Below are positions 9,568 to 19,019 of a stretch of 64,000 nt of DNA, in pieces. The stretch comes from Postechiella marina. GTDB taxonomy: Bacteria; Bacteroidota; Bacteroidia; Flavobacteriales; Flavobacteriaceae. Position numbers and translations under genes: made by a program. Positions within the stretch are counted from its first letter, which is position 1, and every line of letters starts with the position of its first letter. The DNA is taken from the NCBI RefSeq assembly GCF_039538365.1, contig NZ_BAABCA010000005.1:310001-374000 (forward strand). Direction: 5' to 3'. Below the pieces are notes generated by a model. The model searched no databases, had not been told where the DNA came from, and worked only from the letters and a program-made list of their open reading frames with translations.

Positions 9568-9906
9568 ATGACTGAACAAGATATAGAAAAAGGCAGAAAA
9601 AATGCCATTATAAGTTATATAACCATAATTGGAGTTATTATAGCTTATTATTTAAATAATGAAGACGATAAACAAAGCGTATTTGCTAGTTTTCATATTA
9701 GACAATCGTTGGGTTTATGGCTAACTTTTTGGGCTTTAGGTTATATTATTGGAAGTTTTGATAGTTGGCTAGTAACTTCTAGTTTCTACCTGTTTTTTGC
9801 TGTTCTTTTTATATACGGATTCTCTAACGCCATTAGTAGAAAAGCTCAAGAAGTGCCATTAGTTGGCGCCTTTTATCAAAAAATATTTAAAAATTTAGGT
9901 AAATAA
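9568..9906 (+). CDS. Small DUF4870-like membrane protein
   Basis: 112 residues with about three hydrophobic helices (residues 14-30, 48-66 and 72-90) and a conserved-looking FHIRQSLGLW segment typical of DUF4870-like small membrane proteins. It lies 8 nt after the dihydroorotase-like gene and directly abuts the esterase start, so it belongs to the same operon. Its function is unknown; related proteins are sometimes labelled import component, a name without evidence here. Confidence 0.75.
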   Translation: MTEQDIEKGRKNAIISYITIIGVIIAYYLNNEDDKQSVFASFHIRQSLGLWLTFWALGYIIGSFDSWLVTSSFYLFFAVLFIYGFSNAISRKAQEVPLVGAFYQKIFKNLGK

Positions 9907-10560
9907 ATGATAAATACATCCTTATCTCTACAATACGTTACTCGTAAATCTAGTCTTTCTGAAAATGCACCACTGTTAATCATGATGCATGGTTACGGTA
10001 GCGACGAAAACGATTTATTTTCTTTTGCAAACGAATTGCCTGAAGAACTTTTTATTATTTCTGTTAGAGCTCCTTACCCAATGCAACCACATGGCAATGC
10101 TTGGTATGCCATTAATTTTGATGCAGAACAAGGCAAATGGAATGACAACGTACAAGCTGCCTCTTCAAGAGATTTAATTGCTAAATTTATAGACGAAATA
10201 GTTACAAAATATCCTGTTAACAAAAATAATGTATCGCTTTTAGGCTTTAGTCAAGGTTCTATATTAAGCTATTCTGTAGCGTTATCATATCCAGAAAAAG
10301 TTAAAAATATCGTAGCCCTAAGTGGTTATATAAATCATGATATATTACCTGAGAACAAAAATCAAGATTATTCTAATTTAGATTTTTACTGTTCGCATGG
10401 TAGTGTAGATCAAGTAATACCTGTAGATTGGGCAAGACAAACAACACCATTTTTAAATCTACTTAAAATAAAGAATACCTATTCTGAATTTCCTGTTGGA
10501 CATGGTGTTGCCCCGCAAAATTTTTACGAGTTAAAAGATTGGTTAAGCAAGCGCATTTAA
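9907..10560 (+). CDS. Alpha/beta hydrolase, phospholipase/carboxylesterase family
   Basis: A 217-residue cytoplasmic hydrolase. The nucleophile elbow is GFSQGS near residue 115, and the oxyanion region reads MMHGYGSDEND. The catalytic Asp is likely in SHGSVDQVIPV and the catalytic His in PVGHGV. This is the pattern of the carboxylesterase/acyl-protein thioesterase family (PF02230 type). It starts immediately after the preceding stop and ends the operon before a bidirectional terminator. The ester substrate cannot be inferred. Confidence 0.87.
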   Translation: MINTSLSLQYVTRKSSLSENAPLLIMMHGYGSDENDLFSFANELPEELFIISVRAPYPMQPHGNAWYAINFDAEQGKWNDNVQAASSRDLIAKFIDEIVTKYPVNKNNVSLLGFSQGSILSYSVALSYPEKVKNIVALSGYINHDILPENKNQDYSNLDFYCSHGSVDQVIPVDWARQTTPFLNLLKIKNTYSEFPVGHGVAPQNFYELKDWLSKRI

Positions 10561-10565
10561 TCGTT

Positions 10566-10609
10566 AAAAAAAAGAAATAAGCTGTGTAAATTCACCTTAT
10601 TTCTTTTTT
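10566..10609. terminator. Bidirectional terminator between the esterase and the sulfatase operon
   Basis: A perfect 14-bp stem (10568-10581 with 10596-10609, loop 14 nt) is A-rich on the left arm and T-rich on the right. It can stop transcription from both sides. The right arm overlaps the last codons of the minus-strand sulfatase. Confidence 0.7.
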
Positions 10610-12111
10610 CTAAACCCTTCTATTTCACCAGTTTCATAGTTAAACTGTTTACCCATATATGGGTATTTATCAAAAACATCTCCATTACCAAGTGTTCTAG
10701 GGTCGCCTTGAGCTATTAACTCTTTTTCCATTTGTTTACGTAAATCATCACAAATTTTTCTGTATTTAGAATTACTTGCTAAGTTATTCATACAATGCGG
10801 ATCTTTTTGAATATTATATAATTCTTCTTCTGGTCGTTTTGCAAAACTTAATTCATAAAAATGATACTCTTTATCATTAGTATTTAATTGAGTTAAATAT
10901 GATTTTGTTGGAGAATTATCACAATTCCTTAAGCCAAACTCAGGGTTTCCTACTGGCCAACGTTCTGGTTTTATATTATGAGCATAAAAATATTTATGGT
11001 TTCTTATGGCTCTTACAGGATACGATAAATCTGTTCCATCTTCATTAGAACGCCCTATATCATGCCTTTCTTTTCCTAGTAAAACATGATCTCTTGATTT
11101 ATCTACTTGTCCACATTTTTTAGAAAACAAAATATCTTTAAAGCTATTCCCGGTCATTTGAGCATCAAGATCTACTCCTGCAACGTCTAGAAAAGTAGGA
11201 GCCAAATCTGGAAAACTAACAAAATCTTTAACGGTACGTCCTGCTTTTATTTGTCCTTTCCAATATACTATTAAAGGCACATGAAAACCTTCTTCGTACA
11301 ACTGCCCTTTTACTCTTGGAAATGGCATACCATGATCAGAACTTATAACAACTAAAGTATTTTCAAGCAAACCTCGTTTTTCTAAAGATTTAATAGCTTT
11401 ACCAATATGAGTATCAAACCACTCAACCTCAACAGCGTAATCTAAGATATCGCCACGTATAGTTACATTATCTGGATAAAATGGTGGCACTTCTGCATCT
11501 CCAAGTTTTTTACCTTCTTTTTTCCACGAATCTAGCTCATAAAAGCGATGTGGTTCTTTAGTGCCTAACCAAAAACAAAATGGTTTATCATCGCCTTTAT
11601 CTTTTAAAAATTTATCGAAATTAGCTGCATAATCTATATCACTAATACCCTTATGTGGCGGTATTAATTTTATGGTATTAAACACAGGTCCTGCCGGATT
11701 ATGATTGCCAGAATAACTCCCTGGTCCCCAACCTTTACCTGTATACCCCACATTATATCCTTTTTTCATTAAAATATGAGGGTAAAATTTAAATTGACTA
11801 GGAAACTCAGGAAAATGGTTTGTAGCTTCTTTTAATTGCCAACTATACATTCCTGTTACAATACAAGCTCTTGCTGGTGCACATTTAGGGTTACAATTGT
11901 AAGCATTATTAAAAACAAGCCCTTCTTTTGCTAATTTATCTATTTCTGGAGTATTAATAAATTTATCTCCGTATGCTCCAAAACTTTTCATAGAAGCATC
12001 ATCTGCAATACAAAATAAAATGTTTGGCTTACCCGTTTTTTTGCTTTGTGCTGTACTAATACTTAAAATACCTAGCGCTAATAGAGTTAATAAATTGCTT
12101 TTAATTTTCAT
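10597..12111 (-). CDS. S1-type formylglycine sulfatase
   Basis: A secreted 504-residue sulfatase with a signal peptide ending near STAQS. The formylglycine site is CAPAR (Cys77). Metal ligands are visible in CIADDAS near residue 37 and SSDHGMP near residue 250. It resembles the N-sulfoglucosamine-type (S1_8-like) branch, but regiospecificity cannot be read from sequence. It is the last gene of the minus-strand catabolic run, separated from the sulfatase upstream by 114 nt that contain a short palindrome. The context suggests action on sulfated galactan oligosaccharides in the periplasm. Confidence 0.9.
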   Translation of the reverse strand: MKIKSNLLTLLALGILSISTAQSKKTGKPNILFCIADDASMKSFGAYGDKFINTPEIDKLAKEGLVFNNAYNCNPKCAPARACIVTGMYSWQLKEATNHFPEFPSQFKFYPHILMKKGYNVGYTGKGWGPGSYSGNHNPAGPVFNTIKLIPPHKGISDIDYAANFDKFLKDKGDDKPFCFWLGTKEPHRFYELDSWKKEGKKLGDAEVPPFYPDNVTIRGDILDYAVEVEWFDTHIGKAIKSLEKRGLLENTLVVISSDHGMPFPRVKGQLYEEGFHVPLIVYWKGQIKAGRTVKDFVSFPDLAPTFLDVAGVDLDAQMTGNSFKDILFSKKCGQVDKSRDHVLLGKERHDIGRSNEDGTDLSYPVRAIRNHKYFYAHNIKPERWPVGNPEFGLRNCDNSPTKSYLTQLNTNDKEYHFYELSFAKRPEEELYNIQKDPHCMNNLASNSKYRKICDDLRKQMEKELIAQGDPRTLGNGDVFDKYPYMGKQFNYETGEIEGFRKKK

Positions 12112-12155
12112 ATCTCTCTTGTGTTAATTTCATTTTATAAAATTAGAAACGTAAT

Positions 12156-12168
12156 ACGCTTAAAGCGT
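12156..12168. promoter_or_regulatory. Short palindrome between two sulfatase genes
   Basis: ACGCTT-A-AAGCGT, flanked by AT-rich sequence and without a T-run. It could be an operator or an mRNA-processing hairpin. Support is weak. Confidence 0.3.
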
Positions 12169-12225
12169 TATTATATTATCTAAATCAAATCAATAATTAT
12201 CTATTCTTATCTACTTAGGCTATCT

Positions 12226-13758
12226 TTAAAACTCTAAAACTGAATTTGGAGGCAAAGGCACGTTATTTTCTTTACGCCATTTTGTTAATTCTAATTTCAT
12301 TTGCGTTGCCGTTTGAGGTTCCTTTTCCCATAAATTATTACGCTCTAATGGGTCATCCTTCAAATTATACAACTCTAGTTTTCCATCGGCTAAAAACTGA
12401 ATTAACTTATAATTATTTTTTCTAATAACAGAGCAAGTACCGTGTTTATATTGACTTGCAACATGCCAAAATAATGGTCTTTCCTTAAATAATTTTGTAT
12501 CCTCTTTAAATAACTCTGTAACCGAGTTTCCATCTAACACTCCTTTATGGTTATTAACACCAGCGACATCCATTAACGTTGGAAAAACATCTAAAGCTGT
12601 AACTGCTGCATCACTACGCCTTGGTATTACTTTATTAGGCCAATTAATTAACATAGGCACTTTTATACCGCCTTCGTAAATATAACCTTTAGCACCTCGC
12701 ATTAACTTATTAGTGCTTTGTCCTCCATGAAAACCATTATCTGAAGTGAATATAATTATAGTGTTTTCTCTTAAACCACTTTTATCTAGATACTCTAGAA
12801 TACGTTTTATATTATCGTCTACAGACTCTACCATGGTTGCGTACCCTGCATGACTTTTTCTTCTGTTTTCTTTTGGAGCCATACCTTGCCCAAGTAAAGA
12901 GTCTACTGGTTTATTTAAATACTTTTGTAACCCTTCCTCGCTTCTAGCTCGAATAGGGTTATGTACAGCGTAATAATCTAAATTAATTAAGAACGGTTCC
13001 TCTTTATGCACATCCATAAATTCAATAGCCTCATCTGTTAGTCTATCTGTTAACCAATTATCAGTTGGTTTTTGCTCAATAAACGGATTACTAAATGGCG
13101 CCCAGTAGCCCCCAGTTTCACTTTTATAACCACCTACTTCAAGAGCTGGATCTCCTCTATAAGTACCTCCAACGTTCTTGATAAACCCTCTTCCTTCTGG
13201 GTAATACTGTTGCACTTCTGGTGTTTTATGAATTTCTGCCCAATCGTAAACTCCAGGATCTGGTTGTGTTAACTTTTCCTTTAAAGGAAATTTCATTTTT
13301 AATTCTTCTTTAGGGTAAGGCCCTACAATATGCCATTTCCCTATATGAATAGATTTATAACCAGCCTTGGCTAAAGGTTCTGCATAAATAGGATGCTCTC
13401 TCCCAACTGTCCAGCGAGAAAAAATATTTTCTTGACCTGTTCCTTTCTCTAAAACAGGTACTGTATAAATACCTGTTCTAAAAGATTGTTTACCTGTAAA
13501 TATAGCTGTTCTTGATGGTGAACATGTTGGATACATGTAAGCATTATCTAAAACTAAACTTTCTTTTGCCAAGGCGTCTAACGTAGGGGTTTCAAACCAT
13601 TTCGAACCATTGAAACCTACATCTGCATACCCCAAATCATCCACTAAAACAAAAATGATATTAGGCTTTTTAATCGACGCTTTTATTGGTGTATTTGTAT
13701 TTTTACATGATACAAAGCACAATAGAACCGTAAATATTATTATAGTATACTTATTCAT
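12226..13758 (-). CDS. S1-type formylglycine sulfatase, lipoprotein
   Basis: A 510-residue sulfatase with a lipoprotein signal (FVSC near residue 18), so it is membrane-anchored. The formylglycine site is CSPSR (Cys79). Metal-binding segments are VDDLGYAD near residue 40 and TSDNGFHGG near residue 335. A long insert around residues 110-200, rich in Tyr, Gly and Pro, separates it from the shorter sulfatases nearby and may shape the substrate pocket. It follows the esterase gene by 7 nt and belongs to the same operon. Regiospecificity is unknown. Confidence 0.9.
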   Translation of the reverse strand: MNKYTIIIFTVLLCFVSCKNTNTPIKASIKKPNIIFVLVDDLGYADVGFNGSKWFETPTLDALAKESLVLDNAYMYPTCSPSRTAIFTGKQSFRTGIYTVPVLEKGTGQENIFSRWTVGREHPIYAEPLAKAGYKSIHIGKWHIVGPYPKEELKMKFPLKEKLTQPDPGVYDWAEIHKTPEVQQYYPEGRGFIKNVGGTYRGDPALEVGGYKSETGGYWAPFSNPFIEQKPTDNWLTDRLTDEAIEFMDVHKEEPFLINLDYYAVHNPIRARSEEGLQKYLNKPVDSLLGQGMAPKENRRKSHAGYATMVESVDDNIKRILEYLDKSGLRENTIIIFTSDNGFHGGQSTNKLMRGAKGYIYEGGIKVPMLINWPNKVIPRRSDAAVTALDVFPTLMDVAGVNNHKGVLDGNSVTELFKEDTKLFKERPLFWHVASQYKHGTCSVIRKNNYKLIQFLADGKLELYNLKDDPLERNNLWEKEPQTATQMKLELTKWRKENNVPLPPNSVLEF

Positions 13759-13765
13759 TTAAAAT

Positions 13766-14647
13766 TTATTTACCTTTTATATTTTCAATAAAATTTATAA
13801 GTCTATTAGCAAATGCCAGACCTAATCTTTTTTGTCCCTCTGTGTTATAATGAACATTATCCTTGTGTTTGGGGTAGTCTAACCAAGCCGTATCTTTAGA
13901 TGTTTTTATTAAAGATGTATAATAATCTTGATTAACAAACTTTACCATAGCCTGTCTTACTCTATCTGCACCACCTTCAATACCATATCGCGAATTTATT
14001 TGCCCTAAAACCATTGGTAATTTAGAAACATTTAAATCTATTCGATAAGCATCAATTAATTTACACAAATTGTTTTTATAACTTTTTACTGAAGCTTCAT
14101 GAATTGCATCATTTTCTCCTTGCATCCAAGCCAAACCAGATATATTATACGTTTTACCTTGAGATTCTAAACGCTTTAAATTCGATTTAATATCTTCCAT
14201 GTGAAGACTATATAGTTTTAAGTTTTGTTTAAAACTTCCTTTTTCAAGTAATTTTGCTTTTTCGGCATCCCATTCTGGATTCCACGCACCATATAAAGAT
14301 GTTCCGCCTTGAGATCGCTTTATTAACAAAAACGTTTTATTAGGATACTTTTCGGCTAATGTAAGACCAATAAAAATCTCGGGGCCAAAACGCTTTTTAA
14401 AATTATACTTTTTGCTAGGTTTATTTTTAGTGTAAGACAACGGTAAAGGTAAAGCCCCGTTAAAGCTAAATTTCACTCTATTAGAAACCGCATTAATTCT
14501 TTTTAGGGTTGCTACATCTAAATCTTCATAATTACCAGCTCCAGCCATATTAGATTGTCCAGCTAATAAAATAACTTGAACATCTTTTTCTTGACCAAAA
14601 CTAAATAGAACAAGAAAGAGAAATATAAACGTTATTTGATTTTTCAT
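13766..14647 (-). CDS. SGNH carbohydrate esterase (sialate O-acetylesterase/SASA type), copy 1
   Basis: A 293-residue secreted esterase. The nucleophile is in AGQSNMAG (Ser32), and the Asp/His pair is in KDNVHYN near the C-terminus. WMQGEND in the middle is another family signature. I chose the ATG at 14647, which gives a clean signal peptide (KNQITFIFLFLVLFSF) and lies 5 nt after the stop of the neighbour; a start at 14677 would overlap that gene. The family removes acetyl esters from sugars. The context suggests deacetylation or a related ester cleavage on the algal galactan. It is a tandem paralogue of the next gene. Confidence 0.85.
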   Translation of the reverse strand: MKNQITFIFLFLVLFSFGQEKDVQVILLAGQSNMAGAGNYEDLDVATLKRINAVSNRVKFSFNGALPLPLSYTKNKPSKKYNFKKRFGPEIFIGLTLAEKYPNKTFLLIKRSQGGTSLYGAWNPEWDAEKAKLLEKGSFKQNLKLYSLHMEDIKSNLKRLESQGKTYNISGLAWMQGENDAIHEASVKSYKNNLCKLIDAYRIDLNVSKLPMVLGQINSRYGIEGGADRVRQAMVKFVNQDYYTSLIKTSKDTAWLDYPKHKDNVHYNTEGQKRLGLAFANRLINFIENIKGK

Positions 14648-14652
14648 AATAG

Positions 14653-15555
14653 TTATTTGTTTAACTCCATTAAGCAAGCAGCAAAAGCTTTACCCAAACG
14701 TTTTTGCCCTTCATAATTATAATGCAAATCATCACTATGTTTTGGATAATCCATCCATCCTTTTACGTTTGTTGTATTAACAATACTTACTTTTAAATCT
14801 TGATTTGCAACCTCTTGCATCGCTGATCGCACCAACTCTGGTCCTTCTTTATATTTTCTTGGCAAAGCATTTATTTGCCCAATAACAAACGGCATTTTAG
14901 CTAACCCTAAATGCGTTCTATAAGCACTTATTAAATCGTATAAATTATCTCTATAAGACGTTGCTGTAAGTTCTTTATTTGTATCTGATTCGCCTTGCAT
15001 CCACACCATTCCAAGGATTTTATACGATTTACCCGACGCTACTATTTTATTAAGCTGAATATCGATATTCTTTACATGAGAACTATATAGTTGCATTGCT
15101 TTACGCGCTTCACCGCGCTCTGATATATTTGCTTTTTCTGCAGACCAATTAACATTCCATGCACCGTATAATGATGTACCTCCAACTGCTTTTTTAATTA
15201 ACAAGTATTCTCGATTTGGGTTTGCTTCAGCTAAAGTTAAACCTATAAATAATTCTGGACCAAAATGTTTAATAAAGTCGTACTTCTTATTGTCTTTAGA
15301 AATATAATAAGATAAAGGTCTTGATTCTATTTGTTCATTATTTGAAGTGCTTAATAATACACGACTAGAAACAGCTTCAATTCTACGTTTAACATTATCG
15401 CTTAACTTATTATAATCTCCATGACCAGCCATATTAGATTGACCACCCAATAAAACAACATGTACTTCTTTTGCCAAACTTTGTTTTTTACTTGATACAC
15501 AAGAAATAACAAGAAGTATTAAACAAACTACATAAAAATACTTTACTTTTTTCAT
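14653..15555 (-). CDS. SGNH carbohydrate esterase (sialate O-acetylesterase/SASA type), copy 2, lipoprotein
   Basis: A 300-residue paralogue of the downstream esterase, with the same landmarks: GGQSNMAGHGDY (Ser40), WMQGESD and SDDLHYN. It carries a lipobox (LVISC), whereas its neighbour has an ordinary signal peptide, so the two copies probably act at different places in the envelope. It lies 12 nt after the GH42-like gene in the same operon. Substrate unknown; acetylated or otherwise esterified galactan oligosaccharides are the contextual guess. Confidence 0.85.
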   Translation of the reverse strand: MKKVKYFYVVCLILLVISCVSSKKQSLAKEVHVVLLGGQSNMAGHGDYNKLSDNVKRRIEAVSSRVLLSTSNNEQIESRPLSYYISKDNKKYDFIKHFGPELFIGLTLAEANPNREYLLIKKAVGGTSLYGAWNVNWSAEKANISERGEARKAMQLYSSHVKNIDIQLNKIVASGKSYKILGMVWMQGESDTNKELTATSYRDNLYDLISAYRTHLGLAKMPFVIGQINALPRKYKEGPELVRSAMQEVANQDLKVSIVNTTNVKGWMDYPKHSDDLHYNYEGQKRLGKAFAACLMELNK

Positions 15556-15567
15556 TTATACAGGTTA

Positions 15568-17859
15568 CTATTTATTTGATTTTATCTCAACAAAAAATAA
15601 CTCATTTGGCTTTAAAGTAGGATTTGAATCGACCTCTATTCCTTTTAGTAAATCTTTGCAGAATATATTATTACTTCCGTTTAACGAAATAGTTAAAGTA
15701 GCATTAGACTTACCTACATTAACAACCGACAGTACATGATTTCCAGATGTATTTTTAACAACTTTCCAAATACATCCTTTGGTTCCTACCGAATTTTCTT
15801 CTAAAATAGAGACTTCAGAAAGTAATTTTCTTTCTTTTAAAACAGATAACGCTTTGTCTTTTATTTGTGCTATAGAATTTAACTTAATAATAGTTCCCTT
15901 TGATGCTTTTAAACTTAAGTTAGGCCTACCATATTCATTTTTTAATAAACTTAAATTATCCATAATTACTGTACCACCATTATCTAAATAGTTTTGAAGC
16001 GCTTTTGACTCTTGGCTTGTAACAAAAGGGGTTTTACTAATTATTACAACATCCCATGTGTTATGATTTTGTTTATTTAAAATATCTTTAGTAACAAATC
16101 CCAAAGGTGTCCCTTCGAAATGTAAAGCCTCATACAGCTTAAAAACATCATCCATATGCGTGTTTTTATTGATAGCCGATGTTTTAGAATAAAAAAGCCT
16201 TAATGGTTTTCGTTGTCTTTGCATAGACATGATATCCTCTGCATATGCGTTTAAATCGATAAGAGTCATTGCAACTTCGTTTGTTACTCTAGGCTGCTGG
16301 TTATTAGAACCGGCATAACCTTTGTCATTTTTTGCTTTTTTGGAAATTGAACCATCTGCATTTCTAGGCCAATACCAAATTTGGCTTGCTGTCATTCCGT
16401 AAGAATGTGCCAACCAAAAGGAAGCCCTAGCAAACATAGGGTCTAAATATAAATTTCTAGACCTAACTGTAGATAGGTAATGTAATTCTGAATTAAAATT
16501 AATTTTATTAGGACTCACAGATTTCATAAAATCAAATCCCATGCAAAGTTCTCGCCACTCGAAAGCATAATATTTTTCCCATTCATGTGGTTTACCCCAA
16601 ATGTATTTATGTACCGCACCAGAATCGTTTCCTATAATGCCACTTAAATCTGTTAAAGCTTCTAGATCTATACCATGAACACGCTTGTTATTAGTCCAAA
16701 GATTTGGCATAATTTTTAAATGTACTTTAGCATCTGCATCGTGTTTTATTATTTCAGATTTTAAAAAGGTGTACCAATCTGTTACTCTATCCATATTAAA
16801 TACAGACCAATCAAACCAAACCGGTGTTCCTTTAAGGCTTATGTCTATAGGAATCTCTATTTGTACTGCATTAAAACTGGCAAAATTTGTTCCCCATATA
16901 CTATTTAATGTGTTAATAGAGCCATGTTTTTCTTTTAACCAAATTTTAAATTTTTCGATTGTAAATTTAGAAACACCACCAGAAGCCCAAGGTAATTTCT
17001 TCTTTTTAGCATCTTTATGTGTATAAAAATGAGGTTCGTTACACAACATATACCCTAATTTACTAAATTTTTTACCTGCCATTTTAGGAACTACAGCACT
17101 TAATAATTTTGTTTGAATTTCTCTGGCTCCAGGGTTATCAATATCGTAAGCTGTATAGGTATCTTCTCGCATACTAAAGTTTGGTCCATATTTTTCTTCA
17201 GACCATTTTGGCACGCCTTTATGGTTCATAAAAATAAATCCTAAAGAACCGTCTGTTTTCGAATTTAACATCTCCATTCTTTGACGATTAATTACCCCAT
17301 CTGCATTGGTTACGTAAGATGGTGTTAAAAAGAATCCGTCTTGATTTCCATGATATTCTGATAACGCTTTTGTATCTGGTTTCCATGTATAATCTGCTAA
17401 AAAAACAGGACGATTATTAAACGTTAACTGATCATTATCAACAGAAACCTTTGTCCAATCTACATGCGGACTTGGTTTTCTCCTTATTTTTCCAGAAATA
17501 AGAAGGTTTAGGGTTTTAATAGATTCCTCTAACATTACATTAACATCTTCTCGTTCAAAATTGGCTAATTCTTCTGCCATTTTAGATGCTTGTTGTTTAT
17601 AAGATGGCACCAAATTAAAAGCCTTGGTGTTCTCGCTTACATTTTTTTCGTCCCAATTAGCAAACTGCAAAAACACTTCGGCTGTTCTAATTGTTGTTTT
17701 CTCTTTAAGAACATCAATCCCCTTCTTATCTGCTTTCTTAATTAATTTTTCTAATACTTTAATTTTCTCTTCTGCGGCATGCTCCAAGCTTTGAGATTGT
17801 ACATTTTGAAAACAAAATATAATAACTAAAACACTTACTATTTTATATAATTTAAACAT
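15568..17859 (-). CDS. GH42-like beta-galactosidase (possibly GH167)
   Basis: A secreted 763-residue glycoside hydrolase of the GH-A (TIM-barrel) type. The likely acid/base Glu is in LCNEPHF (about Glu275) and the nucleophile in FNSELHY (about Glu458). After the barrel comes a trimerisation-like domain (about residues 560-670) as in GH42. The N-terminal 130 residues are helical and charged. The sequence is divergent from textbook GH42; carrageenan-related GH167 has a similar size and descent and is a reasonable alternative. Expected role: release of beta-linked galactose, or a disaccharide, from desulfated oligosaccharides. It sits between the flavin-motif protein and the esterases. Confidence 0.75.
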   Translation of the reverse strand: MFKLYKIVSVLVIIFCFQNVQSQSLEHAAEEKIKVLEKLIKKADKKGIDVLKEKTTIRTAEVFLQFANWDEKNVSENTKAFNLVPSYKQQASKMAEELANFEREDVNVMLEESIKTLNLLISGKIRRKPSPHVDWTKVSVDNDQLTFNNRPVFLADYTWKPDTKALSEYHGNQDGFFLTPSYVTNADGVINRQRMEMLNSKTDGSLGFIFMNHKGVPKWSEEKYGPNFSMREDTYTAYDIDNPGAREIQTKLLSAVVPKMAGKKFSKLGYMLCNEPHFYTHKDAKKKKLPWASGGVSKFTIEKFKIWLKEKHGSINTLNSIWGTNFASFNAVQIEIPIDISLKGTPVWFDWSVFNMDRVTDWYTFLKSEIIKHDADAKVHLKIMPNLWTNNKRVHGIDLEALTDLSGIIGNDSGAVHKYIWGKPHEWEKYYAFEWRELCMGFDFMKSVSPNKINFNSELHYLSTVRSRNLYLDPMFARASFWLAHSYGMTASQIWYWPRNADGSISKKAKNDKGYAGSNNQQPRVTNEVAMTLIDLNAYAEDIMSMQRQRKPLRLFYSKTSAINKNTHMDDVFKLYEALHFEGTPLGFVTKDILNKQNHNTWDVVIISKTPFVTSQESKALQNYLDNGGTVIMDNLSLLKNEYGRPNLSLKASKGTIIKLNSIAQIKDKALSVLKERKLLSEVSILEENSVGTKGCIWKVVKNTSGNHVLSVVNVGKSNATLTISLNGSNNIFCKDLLKGIEVDSNPTLKPNELFFVEIKSNK

Positions 17860-17876
17860 GTTTTTTTTTCTAAAAG

Positions 17877-19019
17877 TTAAATTTTTGATTTGTGCTTTTC
17901 TTCGTATTGTGTCATCTTCATAATACTGTTTGCATCTAAATTCTGATTTTTTAAAAAGTAATAGGCGTTTCTAGAAATTAAAAAATCTTTATTTTCTAAC
18001 AGTCGTAAAACATTAGAATGGATTTGTAATGAGTGTGTTTTTTTACGAGAAAACAACCTAAGTATTAAATCTATGTTTTGATAAGCCTCTTCTTTTAAAA
18101 GATGTGTACTAAAGCGCTCTAAAAATGACTGAGACAAAGGCTGTTTAGTATTTAATAATGCGTTTAATAGTAATACTTTTTCGTCGTTATTGTAAATATT
18201 ATAAAGCTTGTTAATTGATACATAATAATGGTTAACATTAATATTTTCTATGTACAATAAAACCGATTGAATTTCTTTTTTAGAATTAAAAGGTAGGTTT
18301 ATAACAGCGTTTATAGTTTTTGTGTCTAACCATTTGTTCTTAATACATTGCTCTAAAGCAAAAGTTCTATATTCTACAGCAGAAGACATGAGAAGTTCTA
18401 ATATTTTTTCTTTAGTATATTTTTTTGCTGAAATATTTATAATATGTTTAACAACATCTCCATTTGCCCAATGCCAAAGTGTATAACAGGTCCAAACAGC
18501 TCCTTCTACAATAGCATTATTATCTATAACAACAGTTGCTCCAGAGTAAGCATCGGCTGCATTAGCATGAGAATTGTTAACTAACTCGTCTTTATAAAAA
18601 TTTTGAAGTGGAGAGTTAACATCTTTTAAAATATTATCGAGTTTAAGGTAATCGTCACTTGTAAACAAAATTCCCTCATTTTTTTCTAACTCGGCGTCGT
18701 TTTGCATTTCTAACTTTAAAAATTGCCCCAGTTCATCCCAAAATAGTCTTACTATATCTACTCTACATTCCTTAGAACCACAAACAACAGACTCTACATC
18801 CATATAAAAGTATGTTTCCTTATTTTCTTCCTCAACTTCTACTAATGCATATTCTAAAGTTTCAGAATTACCAATTCCTGGATGTGTTATATTAACCTTA
18901 TGTGTTATGTCTTTTAAAATAAATGTAGACCACATAGAACCATTTAGCTCTATTAATGTAATAGAGCTAAACAATAAAAATGATATGATTTTTAAACTTA
19001 AATTCACGATTCGTAACAA
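17877..19019 (-). CDS. Uncharacterised exported protein with a flavinylation-like DxxSGAT motif
   Basis: A 380-residue protein with an N-terminal hydrophobic segment (about residues 8-24). DAYSGAT (Asp156-Thr162) matches the D-x-x-S/T-G-A-T motif to which ApbE-type transferases attach FMN on Thr. The region before it (LDNILKD...SPL) and after it (EGAVWTCYTLWHW) looks conserved. The last 170 residues appear alpha-helical, possibly HEAT-like. It overlaps the FAD oxidoreductase gene by 16 nt, so the two are probably made together and may work as a redox pair. I cannot name the family with certainty; FMN binding is an inference from the motif. Confidence 0.6.
   Translation of the reverse strand: MLRIVNLSLKIISFLLFSSITLIELNGSMWSTFILKDITHKVNITHPGIGNSETLEYALVEVEEENKETYFYMDVESVVCGSKECRVDIVRLFWDELGQFLKLEMQNDAELEKNEGILFTSDDYLKLDNILKDVNSPLQNFYKDELVNNSHANAADAYSGATVVIDNNAIVEGAVWTCYTLWHWANGDVVKHIINISAKKYTKEKILELLMSSAVEYRTFALEQCIKNKWLDTKTINAVINLPFNSKKEIQSVLLYIENINVNHYYVSINKLYNIYNNDEKVLLLNALLNTKQPLSQSFLERFSTHLLKEEAYQNIDLILRLFSRKKTHSLQIHSNVLRLLENKDFLISRNAYYFLKNQNLDANSIMKMTQYEEKHKSKI

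Noticed and set aside
15568..17859. Considered as a GH50 agarase
   Set aside because: The GH42-type layout with a trimerisation-like domain fits better, and no other agar-specific enzyme is present.
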